A DNA stretch of 64,000 nt. Source: Antennarius striatus. Its lineage: Eukaryota > Chordata > Actinopteri > Lophiiformes > Antennariidae. A program made the position numbers and the translations under genes. The stretch spans positions 5,299,501 to 5,363,500 of the forward strand of contig NC_090794.1 in assembly GCF_040054535.1 (NCBI RefSeq). Direction: 5' to 3'. How positions within the stretch are numbered: the stretch's first letter is position 1; every line of letters starts with the position of its first letter. The notes beneath the pieces were generated by a model that was given only the letters and a program-made list of their open reading frames with translations, was not told the origin of the DNA and made no database searches. Shown piece by piece: positions 29,405-62,878 of the stretch.

Positions 29405-29473
<69 letters not shown>
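29405..29473. repeat. (GA)n microsatellite
   Basis: 69 bp of uninterrupted GA repeat. Confidence 0.97.
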
Positions 29474-29476
<3 letters not shown>

Positions 29477-29634
29477 AGATGACAAAGGAAAACTCCATCA
29501 GAAAAAAAGTTCCATGAATTATTCAACTCTTCCTTTGTGTGCTCTCCATTTATCTCTCAATCCTCTCTTTTTCTACTTGCTTCCCTGAGATGCTACAGAC
29601 TCTGACAGCTTTATTGTAGCTGCTGGGAGCTACT

Positions 29635-29779
<145 letters not shown>

Positions 29780-31080
29780 CTCGCCGTCCTCTGAGGCTCA
29801 AGCATTGGTGATGTGTGTTAGTTGTGTTAAGTGCCGCATAATCATGCACTCCCCACACATACGTCCACCCCACACATTCACACACAGTCACAGGATTTTA
29901 AATTACCTGGTAATGAGACAGACAAATTACACTCCTTTTCTACCAGTCTGCAGCCGAGGACTGTGGGAAACGTAGGCAGCTCAAGTGTTTCCTTTATTGC
30001 AGGGATGGCAAGGGACCAGGAGTATAATTGGATTTCTGCAGGCAGGGGTAAAATAAAGCCAAGATTTGCACGATCGACGGCGATGCTGGGTTCAAAGTTA
30101 ATTGTGATTTCAGTTAAAAGAACAGAGAGGTGTATGTTATGCACTATTTTTGTTTTAAATGCATCCAGGGATACAGATGCATTGTGGGTGCAAAGGGGAA
30201 AGTATGTCACACAGAAAATACACTTAAAAAAGGCAAGTCTCAAAGTCATGCAAGCACTTTTGCTAGGCCTGAATGGTCTTCCTAAAAGTATTAATCTGTG
30301 CCTAAATCAGCATCTAACTACAGACACTGATCAAATAATCCTTGTTGAAACAGCATGGTAGCGGATATGTTGCAAAAGTACACAAAAAAAAGATAATATT
30401 ACTAAAAAAAACATTAGGTCAGCTTTAGCATTAGCAAATATTTATTATTAAAGGACCCCAGGGTCACAAGCTATAAAATAAGAGTGCTATGTCTCTATTT
30501 TTAAGTTTTAAGTTTTTTAAATAAGTGCAACTGATTCACACTACATTAATTTTCCATTGCATTTTTGTGTTAACCTCAACAAACAGGATGCAGGCTAAAG
30601 CTTAATTCCCTTCTTGTCAGAAAGGCGCTGATCAGCTGATTCAGCACCAACTGGTTTCTGCTGCTTGCTCACTCTCAGTCACACAGTTAGGCAGAATGTA
30701 AGAAGACAGGTGGAGCAGCGTTTGCATCGAATGGCCTGTTGATAGTTTGAATATTTGAAACCGGTCTGACCAGCATTCTACTCCCGCTCTCTCTGATATC
30801 TCTTCTGTTACACAAACACATAATGTTTGACTCAGGCTGCTGAATCTGCAGTTATGTAACCACAAGTATTGTCTTTGCTCTCGTCAGATTTAAACATTAC
30901 ATGATACAAATATTAATGGCACAAAAATGATGAATGGCAACCAGTCATTATGTGGTCAAGCCTTAGCAATTTGATTTAACTATGCGTAGTATGTTGCTAG
31001 GAAAAGAAAACCTAGTGGTCATCAGTTGTTGACGTTTCCAGATAAATGGAACTTCTATATATATAAATAAATGTAAAAAA

Positions 31081-31192
<112 letters not shown>

Positions 31193-31592
31193 AAAGGATG
31201 GAGGCAGAATGGATAAAAACAAGAATGAAAAAGGCTTATCTATAGTCACATGGCATAGAAGCAGGTAGGCTGCATCTTCTCCTCTGACATCACAGCTGCT
31301 GCTCTGATACCAGTGATGTTCTAGAGAGTTGTAGTGACCTGCTGCAGAGTTGTCTTGTGCACAAACCATATTAGAGAGAAACCCCAACACAAATCAAAGA
31401 ATAGCTTGAACAGACAGCAGTAGAACACGGGTCAGTGATAGGACTGGCGGTCAGTGACATGGTGTGAATCCCTTGGGACAATGAAGGCCTCTGTGTCTGT
31501 GGACCGGTTCTATTGACTCGTTCTGCTCCTCTTAGTCTGCTTGTGACAAAAGCTGACACAATAGCATGGTGCTGAGTGGTAGAAGCTGGTTT

Positions 31593-31594
<2 letters not shown>

Positions 31595-31659
<65 letters not shown>

Positions 31660-31668
31660 CACACACAA
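31595..31668. repeat. (AC)n microsatellite
   Basis: 74 bp of AC repeat with one CGC interruption, about 110 bp left of repeat copy 31781. Confidence 0.97.
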
Positions 31669-31780
31669 TAACAAACTTACACACATTATGTAGATGCCTT
31701 TTAACATCCAAACCTGCAGTTATTTGACTTACACAATATTATGAACTGTAAGGGAGTTTTTGTCGTGTAAAAACTTATTG

Positions 31781-32185
31781 TTACATCCCGCTTCAAAGCG
31801 GTGATGTATTCTAGTTGTTAGTGTTCGTCCATTCATTCGTCCTTTCGTTCGTTCGTTTGTTCGTTTGTCCACCAAATATCTTCGCAACCATTGCAGATAG
31901 AAAGATGAAGCAGAAATCACATTACTCAGGCGACAAAGTGGATGAAAGTGAATGATGACCTTGACCTTGACAAAAGTCGGTCAAAAATTCAACTTTTGTA
32001 AACTCAGGAACCACATAGGATAGAAAGACGAGGGAGAACGGCAGTGTGAGTAAGAACACCGATCAAGGCTAGTGCTTTGATCAATAGACAGTCGGTCAGA
32101 GCACTAACTTTGATCTTTGACCTATGCAAGTAGGTCAGGGTAAATTCAGGGGTGTCGTGGGATGTTGCAGTCTGTGACTGTGTTG
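31781..32185 (+). repeat. Interspersed 0.4-kb repeat, copy 2
   Basis: Aligns with 23142-23585: TTACATCCCGCTTCAAAGCG, CAACCATTGCAGATAGAAAG, GATGACCTTGACCTTGA, AACTTTTGTAAACTCAGGAA, and ends GGGATGTTGCAGTCTGTGAC. It lacks the inverted insertion of copy 1. Confidence 0.8.
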
Positions 32186-32688
32186 GTTCTTTCTGTAGTT
32201 GTATTTAAAACTGAAACTGAGGACTATGCATATGTAATCCTGTCTGTATGTCTGTTTATTTCATAGTCCACATACATATTAGGTGACTTGGGTGTTGATT
32301 ATTCTGGGCATGATCTCTGACAGCTCTCTGGAAATACTGAATAAATGTACAGTCACTATTTCAAGTAGGAAGAACATTTTATTATTATTATGACACGCAT
32401 CACAAATGTCAAGATCCTCAAATTACTTTTCTCCTATTTACATTTAAGTTTTACAGACATCAGTTAAATCAGAGGCTATGTGTGGCCTTAGAATGTTGCC
32501 ATGCAGTTACATGACCTTTACATGGAAGTCTTTGAGTGATGTGGCCTGTGTAATCTCTGTTCCATCCTTTAAGGTTAATGAGCTTCATGCTACGGATGTG
32601 CAGCTCAATAAGTTAACAGATAAATTGAATTTGTTCGGTAAGCAAAGATATTACCACCACCAAGGAAGTTACATGTTAAGCAGCAATG

Positions 32689-32855
32689 TCCTTTGGTTGG
32701 TTGGTTGGTTGATTGGTTAGTTGGATTGTTTTCAGGATTACATATAGGAGAAACTACAAGATGGATTTCTGTGGAAATTGGTGCAGACAAGAGGGTATAC
32801 ATCCATAGAGAACCCAATTAATGTTGATGCAGATCCAAATAGGTGTAGAAGAAGA
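32689..32855 (+). repeat. Interspersed repeat with TTGG start
   Basis: (TTGG)n followed by GGATTACATATAGGAGAAAC, ATGGATTTCTGTGGAAATTGG and TTGATGCAGATCCAAATAGG. It resembles a repeat widespread in fish and other aquatic animals (…ACGGATTT…GAAACTTGGTG…GCGGATCC…), recalled from memory. Class unknown. Confidence 0.5.
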
Positions 32856-34984
32856 ATAAAAACTATATACATCTGCGTGAATGGGCAGTGATGGGGACAG
32901 GCACACTAAACAAACAGGTATGCTTGCTGGTGGGTGTCATCCCAGGTGCTCAAAGTTTTTTCTCAGAATCCACTGCTTCTGTTTTTAAAACTGTAAAGAT
33001 GAACCAGCCCAGGATTTTTTGGCCTAAGTCTGATTGGACAAATCCCTCCACCTACACAGCATGCAGGAACTGAGCCAGAGATTGGAGGTGGGGTTGCAGT
33101 TCAAATGAGGACATTACACAATAGTGCTGGGAAGGGGCTGATGCAGCTCTGGAGGAAAATCACGAGAACTGGCGGTGAAGCCACGTTGTCTGTCCATTTG
33201 TCTGCTGGAAAGAGGCTAGTGTTTTCATTTTTTATTGCTTGGTTACGTGGGAATCCAGAATGATAAGACAGGTCCTCCAATGTGAGAATAACTTTTTATT
33301 ATCCCAGCTAAACATGTTGACTCTTTGAATCTAACATGCTATTAAAGAGTGACTATCATAAGCAAACTACCAAAGTCTGTCTGTCTGTCCATCCGTCCAT
33401 CCATCCATTCATCCATCCATCCATCCATCCACCTTATGTCCTGATATGTTAGCCAAACAGCCCTGCAGTAGTTCTAAGGTACCATGTTGAACAAAAAAAT
33501 GGCACACTAGCCTCTAGAAAGAAAATAACATTGTTGGAACTGTGTTTTGTATTTTAACTGTGTTTGAAGAATTTGACATTTACTTTTGTGTTTCAGATTG
33601 ATATTCAAGGTTATATTCTGGTGATTATCCATTCAAGTTAAGACTGTAATTGTACCGCTGAATTGCAGTTAGTCAGTTGAATCCTCTTACAATTTTAATC
33701 AGCACAAAAAAGGCTTTATTAGACTGTTGAATACTAACTGAGACTGAAATTTGGGTTGGAAGCCATGACAATATCAAATAATAGACATTTTATATTGAAT
33801 GTGCAGAAAACAGTTATTACTTTACATTGAAAGGTAGATAAGAATTTGCTATATGTTGATATCCATACCAGTGTGGTATCTGGACCATGTTTCTAATGAA
33901 CATCACTGGCAAAGCATTGTGTTCATGCTAATTAACCAACCATCCTGACTACGCTTCATTTTCAGAATCATCTATGTACAGTACTTACTATAGACCTCAT
34001 CAGCCCTATTACATTTACATGAACCAGTTCTAAACAGCCCTGCAACAATTCTAAGGAGTGAGAGAGAAAAAATGCTGCTGCCACTGTTTGCTCCTGCACA
34101 TACTTTTCAGTGGCTGCTCCATCCAACTTAAGATCCCCAAACATCTGCAACACTCAGCCTCTCTTTGGGTTTGTCACCTCTTCATTCCACCCACTCTCCC
34201 TTCTCTTTATTTTTCTTTCAGTCTCCACTCCTAGTTTCTTGCATGCTTTCCATCAGTGTGGGGGGTGCAACAGAAATGTATTGTCATGGTGGATTGTTTT
34301 CGTACTTGTTTAAGCAAACTGAACCCACTTCTAGCCTCATATCTAACTTTTTATTAGCTGTTTCACAGAAATAGAAAATAAATGAGCTGTGTTTTTCTCA
34401 AAATGTCAAAACGTTTTTTTAATTGTGGAATTATTGCTAAATTTAGCCCAATGGGTCACTTGTTTCTACTTGATTGTGTGCTTGTTTTGGGGTAAGAGCT
34501 GACTTGGTAGCATAGGTTTAACTGTAACTAGAGGAAAAGGAAACAGGGAACATGCAGTGACAATAGGCAGCCAGCCTGTGTCGAACCACGTAGCAACACA
34601 GGAAGACAAACAGTTTGTATTAGATGATGGAGAATAAAACTTGTTTGAAACTTTTGTTTAACCTGAACTTTAATAGAACAAAACATGGTGCAAACAAACA
34701 CAGAACAACAAGTAAAGTTACAAGTTACAAACAGATATAGACTGTATGTAATATCCTTTATTAATGAAAATATGTTGGGATCATGAAAACAGGCTGTATG
34801 TTTACTGAATAAGAGGAGATTCAGAGCGTCATGCAGATTATCAGTGAAAGACATCCAACGCAGCCTCCTCTGTGTTTCATGACTAAAAAATGTTCAGTCA
34901 ACAGGGCAGGTCATTATCTACTGCAAAGCCTCTGTAGCACGAACAGCTCACATTTAAAAATTTCAAGCAGTATATGAAAAGGTC
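32856..34984. other. Gene-free stretch
   Basis: No exon or RNA gene recognised. It contains a (CTGT)n(CCAT)n tract at 33375-33432 and a short duplicated phrase AACAGCCCTGCA with nearby TTCTAAGG at about 33458 and 34033. Confidence 0.45.
33375..33432. repeat. (CTGT)n(CCAT)n microsatellite
   Basis: Tetranucleotide tract moving from CTGT to CCAT/CCGT units. Confidence 0.95.
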
Positions 34985-35425
34985 CAGGGTGTGCTGAATG
35001 AGTCCAGCCATGATGTAAGGATTAGAGACAGTGCCACTTAAAAGAAGACAGCTGGAGGGTGTGGCAATGAGGTGGTGAGGTTCTCTCTAGGAGTGACCAG
35101 GTTGGATAGGATCAGAAATGAGTTCATTGGAGGAACAGCCAAAGTGAGATGTTTTGGAAACGAAATTGAAGAGAGGAGACTTTGATAGTTTGGACACGTC
35201 CAGAGGAGAAATCATGAGTACATTTACAAAACGGTGTTGAGGATGGAGATAACAGGCAAACGGTCAAGAGGAAGACCAAAGAGAAGGTTTATGGATGTAG
35301 TGAGGGAAGACATGAGGGTAGTTGGTGTTAGCGAGGAGGATGCAAAAGGTAGGCTTACATGGTAAAGGATGGCAAGCTGTGGCGAACCGTAACGGGACAA
35401 GCCAAAAGTAAAGGAAGATGTTCAA
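34985..35425 (+). mobile_element. Non-LTR retrotransposon 3-prime fragment
   Basis: Plus-strand frames read RLDRIRNEFIGGTAKVRCFG, then RGRPKRRFMDVVREDMRVVG and a GEP-x-RDKPK ending. This is the C-terminal region after the reverse-transcriptase domain of a LINE family that also supplied the pieces at 7572, 38939 and 40234. Truncated at its 5-prime side and broken by several stops and frame changes. Ends at a GGGACAAGCCAAAAG tail. Confidence 0.8.
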
Positions 35426-36831
35426 GGTGTGCTGATTTACAGAAACCCAGTAAAATCTTAATATTTCTTTTTTCTACATTGTCTTATTCCATTGGTTTCA
35501 GTTGCGCCATTCTGGAGTTTATGAATAGCAGGTCATTTGCAAGGTCATTTTCAACGGACTTTGCTGTTTGTTTGTTTTTTGCTGTTTTTCTGTCTTATCT
35601 GTTTAAAACTTGAAACATATTACATAAAACCTCCAGATGATTTGATAAAATTCAAAGGCAAATGGCAGTTATGAAGTGAAAGGTCCACGTTTTGAAATAT
35701 TAATGTATGTGCACTTTAAATAGAAAAATGAAGGTTCTGTCGAGTCAAACTGATCTTCTCTTAGCTCACGATATAGGACATAATAGCATAATTTAATTTT
35801 ATTCAAACAGTTACTACAGTGCATTCTTTAATAATAATGTAAGACAATATGTCTTGGTCACTGAGCAGATGAGATTAACTCCTTATCTTTAGATAAAAGG
35901 TTGTTGCTGGGAACCTGATTACTTCACAACTATTTGTTGAGCTATTACTGTCATTGTAATAACTACCTCCTGGCTAAGTAGAAACATGCTGACACGAAAT
36001 GATCTTCAAGTTCCCGAGCTTGCTTAAAGTTCATACAGTTTAGAAAGTTTTTTGAATTCTGTTCTGCCAGAAAACGTATCAGTCTGATATTTTGATTCTT
36101 AAGTTAGAATTTGAACCACAGGTGATCTTTCCATTCTGTGTGGATGTCTGGGATTAATATGGATGACCAGATTTAGTAAAATAAACAACACAAAAGATGT
36201 CCATCAAAAATTCGGGTTACAGGTCTCACCGTGATGAATATGATGAACTAATCTTCACATTGGCGCCGAGACAGTACAGCCTGATGTCTTCCTTAGCAGA
36301 GTGGTACATATTACATGCACCATTGCGTCTTACAGAAATTAGCAGTTTGCACAATCTAGATGAGGAATTAGAGGGATTAAATCTGTTGCACAGTTATTCA
36401 TATTTCTGTTGAAAGAACTCGTGGTGGTTTGTTGACACCTTTAATTTCATACAACACTTCTCCACCCTTCCTGTATGGCCTCATTTCACACTGTGGCAGA
36501 TGTTTCCTGTTACACTGAGTGGGAGAAATACATGTTTCTCTTGGAATATAAGCAACAGATGGTGAGAACAGAATAGGAAAAAAGAAAGGTGCGTTTGTAG
36601 ATAACATGCTGAATCTTGGTGCCATGCAGAGAGAGACCCATTTATCACGTCTTTGTTTCTTTAGATATAAAGGGATCGTACACAGCGGAAGGTCTTTGAG
36701 TTTGCATTGGAGTTAGTTTCTAATGACTGCAGTGATGAGAACTTAAATGATAATGTCTCTGCTGACTCACTGATTTACTGATAATACTCTTGTGTTTTAT
36801 CTTGTTTTGCCTTGACAATTTAAAAAAGTAA

Positions 36832-36893
36832 TTTACCAACGGGGATTAATAAAGGTTTTTATTATTATTATTTTTATTATTATTATTATTATA
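36832..36893 (+). repeat. LINE 3-prime tail with (ATT)n
   Basis: ACCAACGGGGATTAATAAAG followed by ATT repeats. Variant of the tail at 1039, with a different simple-repeat end. Confidence 0.5.
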
Positions 36894-37649
36894 AATATAA
36901 ACAGAAATGTTGAAAATATTCCATACTGTACTCATTTAACCTATATTGAGGAAAATAAGAGCATGTTGTCAGCTTTAGTTGTGAATATGCAGTATTTCCA
37001 GTAGATGATAGATGCTGTCTATTTTTAAAAGTTCTTAATCAAATTCTTACACATGTGGAAATCATAATTCACATGTGATAGTGTTACAAGACGAGCGTTG
37101 TTCTCAGGTCATTATATATCAGTATCGGGGTCTCACTCCTAGTTGGTTTTATTGCTGAGGAACTTGGAGACTCAACCAACCAGCTGTCTTTGCTCAAAGA
37201 ACTTTTAAATGATCAATGTTTTGAGGCTTTTCAAACAAGTTAACTCGTCAAAAAGAAGAGCATCTCCATTATATTATGAGGAATTTTACACTGTGTTTAC
37301 ACTCATAATAATGCGCTGTTTCTTTGAGGTGGTTCAGATGAAAGTTTTGGCACTGTTCATGCTATTACCACCCACCTCTGTTACTATTAAGGCAGCAGAA
37401 ACAATACATGCATTAATATCAAGATTTTTCATTTGTCAAGACAGAGGAATGAGAACCAAACCAAGAAGATAGTTCATGGACTATCATCTGGATCACTAAA
37501 TGGATTTCAGAAACTTTATCATGAAGCTGAAGTTGTTTGTGTTGATCTTATCTTTATTTCATGCAGTTATACATTTTTGGAAGGTTCTTTGTGTTACTGA
37601 CAATCTATACTATGTGACATCAATCTACCTATTAATAAATTTCACAAAT

Positions 37650-37699
37650 TTCCCCACTGTGGGACAATAAAGGTTTATTATTATTATTATTATTATTAT
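37650..37699 (+). repeat. LINE 3-prime tail with (TTA)n
   Basis: TTCCCCACTGTGGGACAATA, then AAGG and TTA repeats: a typical fish LINE terminus. Confidence 0.55.
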
Positions 37700-37828
37700 A
37701 AGAAGCTGGAACTAAGCAACAGTTAGCTTTTCCTACCTGCTTGCTCATTCTTCCAGTCTAAACTCTAGTAGCTACTGCTTCATAGTCACATTACATTTCA
37801 AACAATGTCACCATAAGAATTCAGATTT

Positions 37829-37925
37829 GGGGGGTTGTGGGAAACTGGAGCCAATCCCAGTCGACATTTGGCAAGAGGCATGGTGCATCCTGGGTAAAGA
37901 GCTGGCCATTCATCTGTGAGCAAAT
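37829..37925 (-). repeat. Fragment of SINE-like repeat
   Basis: ACTGGAGCCAATCCCAGTCG, then ACATTTGGCAAGAGGCATGG and CATCCTGGGTAAAGAGCTGG. Complementary to the end of the repeat at 12656-12953. Confidence 0.5.
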
Positions 37926-38938
37926 CACATTCTTTTTATTGCATTGGACTGAGGTGAAACATGGATATAACAGACATAGAATGAAAGCACAACTATCTGC
38001 ATTTGTGCAAAAAATTGATAGAGAAAATTTGTTGTAATGCAGGCCTACTTACCTTTTTGGCTGATGTGTTTGTTCGGCTATCTTTCTCTGTATATTAGCT
38101 CCCAGTGCAGTTTACTTTATCTCTGTGGCTACTTTAGTATTTCAAAGGTGTCAAGGGGAGGATAAGCTGATTTCTTTAAATTCACAATGCCTTCTCTCCC
38201 ATGCAAAAAAAAATTCTCAGCACTTATTACTTTTCTTATCTCCCTAAGACATATGTTTCACTGATAATCTGAATTACTTAAATCTTGTTGCTTGAAGATA
38301 GTCTTGCTTCCCTTAGAAATCGGCGGGATAAAGATTATATCAGGGTGCCTTGTAAAATAGACATACTGATAACATGAAGCAATCGACACAAAAACATCGA
38401 ATAAGGTCACATTCTCCTATTTTTATGATTCATATGATTAAGTAGACTCTTCTCATGAGCTCTATTTTTTATCTGAAAACTCACTACATTCTTGTTGATT
38501 GCGATTCACCATTTCATCTTGATTCTTTCTTTCTTTTTTTCTTTCTTATATCCGTATTATGATGAAAATGGCAGCCATCTACCATGATAACGACAGATTC
38601 AGAATCCTGTAGAAACTACATCATCATGTAATCATGATAAGTGGCCTGAGAAGGGGAACACATGATTGAAATTGAAAGTCAACATGCAAGATTTGACTCC
38701 TCTCAGCTATTTTACATGAACAAAACATTTGAATTTGAACGAATGCCTAAAAAAAGCTGTAGCAGCAGACTGAATGTGACACAGACACAAGCTAGTTAAA
38801 GTCTACAACCATAATAAATAATTGCCTGGGCAGAGTGCTTTGCACAACACGCTAATGCTAGCATGCTGACATTTAATAGGAGGACTATTCATCATCTTAT
38901 TTCAATGTGTTGCCATGCAAAAATTGCCTCGCTAGCAT

Positions 38939-39130
38939 CTTCTTCTTTTCCTTTCAGCTTGTCCAGTTAGGGGTCGCCACAGCGTGTCGTCGTTTTCCAT
39001 GTCAGCCTATCTTCTGCATCCTCCTCTCTAACACCAACTGCTCCCATCCACTTTCTCGTTGGTCTTCCACTTGCTCTCTTGCCAGTTACTTCTATCATCA
39101 ACACCCTTTTACTAATATACTCACTCAACA
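38939..39130 (-). mobile_element. Non-LTR retrotransposon 3-prime fragment
   Basis: A minus-strand frame reads EVTGKRASGRPTRKWMGAVG, then VREEDAEDRLTWKTTTRCGDP (21 residues here split as VREEDAEDRL and TWKTTTRCGDP). Same family as 34985-35425, with a relatively well kept frame over 60 codons. Confidence 0.8.
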
Positions 39131-41690
39131 TAAAACAACAGTATACCAACAGTATATACCATAGGTACCAGAGTTCTTGATTCTCTATTTAGTAGTTATT
39201 GAGACCTATCAATCAAAATCATGATGTTAAATCCTCACGGTGGTAGTTGTTGGTATTTGAATTAACTTGTTGTTGGGTATCTGCTATCAACTGAAAGACA
39301 ATGTCAAGTTTTTGAAGTCCCTCGACTTTATCTTCAACCCAACAAACTTTTTTGTTCATGTTCTTTCCTCATTCTTTTGATGACTTCTCTTTTCAATCAA
39401 CTTCCCCTTTTCAAGTTGTAATGTTTCATTCCCCGTATTTTGTAGTCAAACTGAGATTCCTTACCATTGTGTACAGTATCTATGTTTTCAAACACTGAAT
39501 AGGCTGAGTCTCCTCTTCTGACAGTTAATCAAATGTTTCTCACTGTTAGCAGCTCTTATTGTACCGTCTTTACATTTTGTTTGCATCAGCTTCTTTCTAA
39601 CTTTGTGCTTTTTACAAGCAGAAAGACTTAGCGATCTGTTTTAAACTGTTACTGTAGCTAAGATAAGGAGAAAAGCACTCTGCGTTTGTTCATGTTATCA
39701 CCATTATTTTAAAAATGAACAGATAAGAGAGGCTCTGCCTTAGTCAAAGCAAGAGACAAACTATTTGTTAGAACATACCAGCATGTGACTCATCCCCGAC
39801 TGAGTGAAATTCATTGAAGCAAATGGTGACAGCATATGATCTCACTGGTTCTTTATCAGAACAGCACAGAGAAACTGACTCCTCCAGCTGCCAGTAAAGG
39901 CCAGAGAAGAATCTGGCAGCTGGAATATTTACATTGTTTATGACAGATTTGTAACAATCAGTGTCAAACGTGTCTGTGATGTCTGAGTGTTTGTGGTGAC
40001 TGAAAAAGTGATAATATCACAGATACAGGAAGTGGCAGTGCTATCTGGTGAAGTTGGTTTCCTGTTGCGGTTTCTAGCTTCTGCTGCTGAGTTCAAAAGA
40101 GTGCAGCAGAAAATTACACATCCTCTAAACTCAACAAAGCGGTGGGAAAATATTGAAATGGCAAATAGAGAGCCCACAGTCTAATTCTGATTTGTATGAA
40201 AGTCGATTGAATTACAGAAAGATTTAAGATAACTTCTTCTTTTCCTTTCGGCTTTTCCCTTCAGGGGTCGCCACAGCGAATCAATTGCCTCCATCTAACC
40301 CTGTTCTTTGCATCCTCTTCTCTCACACCAACTACCTTCATGTCCTCCCTCATTACATACATTGTTATAAATTATAGTACCAGCTTGGTGCTGCTGCTTG
40401 TGTTAAAGAAACAATTGACTGTTAGATGGAGCCAACTTTCACCAGCACATTCTTCTTTGTATGTTTACCTTTTAGATGGATTTAATTTAAACAGATAATT
40501 GTAGTTCCTTTCCTGTTTTTATATTTTCCCTATTAAATGCAGCCATGTAACCGGATGTTTTGCCAGTAAGCCCAGTAAGAACGTTCCTATGGAAATGTGA
40601 TATCAATGCAAATCCTCTGCAAACCCAATATAAAACATATGATACTTAGATATGAATATTGTTTATCTTTCTTTATATTGCACATAATTCCAACTCTGAA
40701 ATTGTACAAGATAACTTTGTGTCATTGTTTCTAATAATCCAGCTGTATTCTTCATTTTCATGGTGAATTCAAAATTATTTTAACATATGTGTTGTTGTTT
40801 ACCTAATTCCACATCCCTGTGTACAGTTACATCAGCCTGTTAGATTAAAGCCTGTTTTTCATTCATTACTCACACATGATGTCAGTGAGGCATTTACACA
40901 CCCTAAAATTCAGCACCGGTGACTAATATGCTTATAAGAAGTGAGGACTACTGTTCCCCACATCGTCTGGCATATTAGGTGGGAGGCCACTGTGACTACC
41001 TCGCTGCTGTATCGCAGCTATTTCTGTAGATGTGAGCACTACTATAACTCTGTCATTTCACATCCATCTGCCTGATATTTCGTGACCTTTCAGAGTCATC
41101 CACAGAAGTGCATTAATAGAGAGCTGGCATTTACATATAGCAGATGAAGTACTGTGAAGCTCATTTACACACAAACATGCAAAAACACACACATACACTC
41201 ACGCTTCAATAAATAGTCATCATGTAATACCATATTTACAACAACAAACGTAGCATATTTTTCTTGATTCAAGAACGTTTAGAGGTTTAAAATAATAAAA
41301 AAATCTATATCTTGTATGAATTAATATACTTCATACATGATCAGCTAATCAAATACTACTGGTACCATCAAATCCCCTCTTTAGAATTTAAATGATCATG
41401 TCATATATAGATAAAATGATAGTTTAATATGAAGCTCATATCATATTTGTGTAGTTGTGTATTTTTGTGTGCATCATTTATTTTTCATCTGCAAAAAAAT
41501 ATCTGTAAAGTAATAATTGGTACAAATTATTTCGGAATTGTTCTTGAATTTTTTTTGTTTTGTTTTTTGAACCTGTGGTCAACATGTAGATGTTAAATGC
41601 TATTGAAAATGTCACTCTCGTTACCAAATAGGATTTTCTGAAAAGCTACGTCATTATTTACATTCATCGGACTTTAAACAGTTAACAGTT
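39131..41690. other. Gene-free stretch before afdn
   Basis: AT-rich. One short LINE fragment at 40234-40365. I see no exon or RNA gene up to the afdn promoter. Confidence 0.45.
40234..40365 (-). mobile_element. Non-LTR retrotransposon 3-prime fragment
   Basis: TTTTCCTTTCGGCTTTTCCC, then GGGGTCGCCACAGCGAATCA: the terminal 130 bp of the same family as at 7572 and 38939. Confidence 0.75.
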
Positions 41691-41938
41691 TTACGCGTGC
41701 ACAGACAATTATCCAGAGTGCCTCGGGAGCGCGCAAAGGCGCGCCGTGAACGCGAAACAGAAACAGATCAGACAGCAGGTCGGTTGGCTAGCAGAGAGGA
41801 GACTTCGATAAGTATTGGCGGCTGAAGAAAAAGACCCGGACCTGTGATTTTCGTTTTTCTTCTCCTGTGGACTAACGTTACGGGAAGTTTTACTCAGTAG
41901 TGCAGACGGACGGAGAAGGTCTCAAAAGGCTATCCACC
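41691..41938 (+). promoter_or_regulatory. afdn: afdn promoter and 5-prime UTR
   Basis: Locally CpG-rich (for example GCGCGCAAAGGCGCGCCGTG at about 41730) in an AT-rich setting, leading into the afdn start codon with a CCACC Kozak context. No TATA box seen at a useful distance. Transcription start not determined. Confidence 0.55.

Positions 41939-62878
<20,940 letters not shown>

Larger units (their letters stand above)
35426..38938. other. Gene-free stretch with short repeat tails
   Basis: No convincing exons. It holds two LINE-tail signatures ending in ATT repeats (36832-36893, 37650-37699) and a fragment of the SINE-like repeat (37829-37925). Confidence 0.45.

Noticed and set aside
29831-30361. 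Longest open frame in the gene-poor region (176 codons, plus strand)
   Set aside because: Composition is not protein-like, it overlaps an equally open minus frame, starts beside a GT tract, and matches no family I know.
36197-36412. 71-codon plus-strand frame with protein-like texture
   Set aside because: No splice-site-flanked continuation, no recognisable motif, no neighbouring exon; probably chance.
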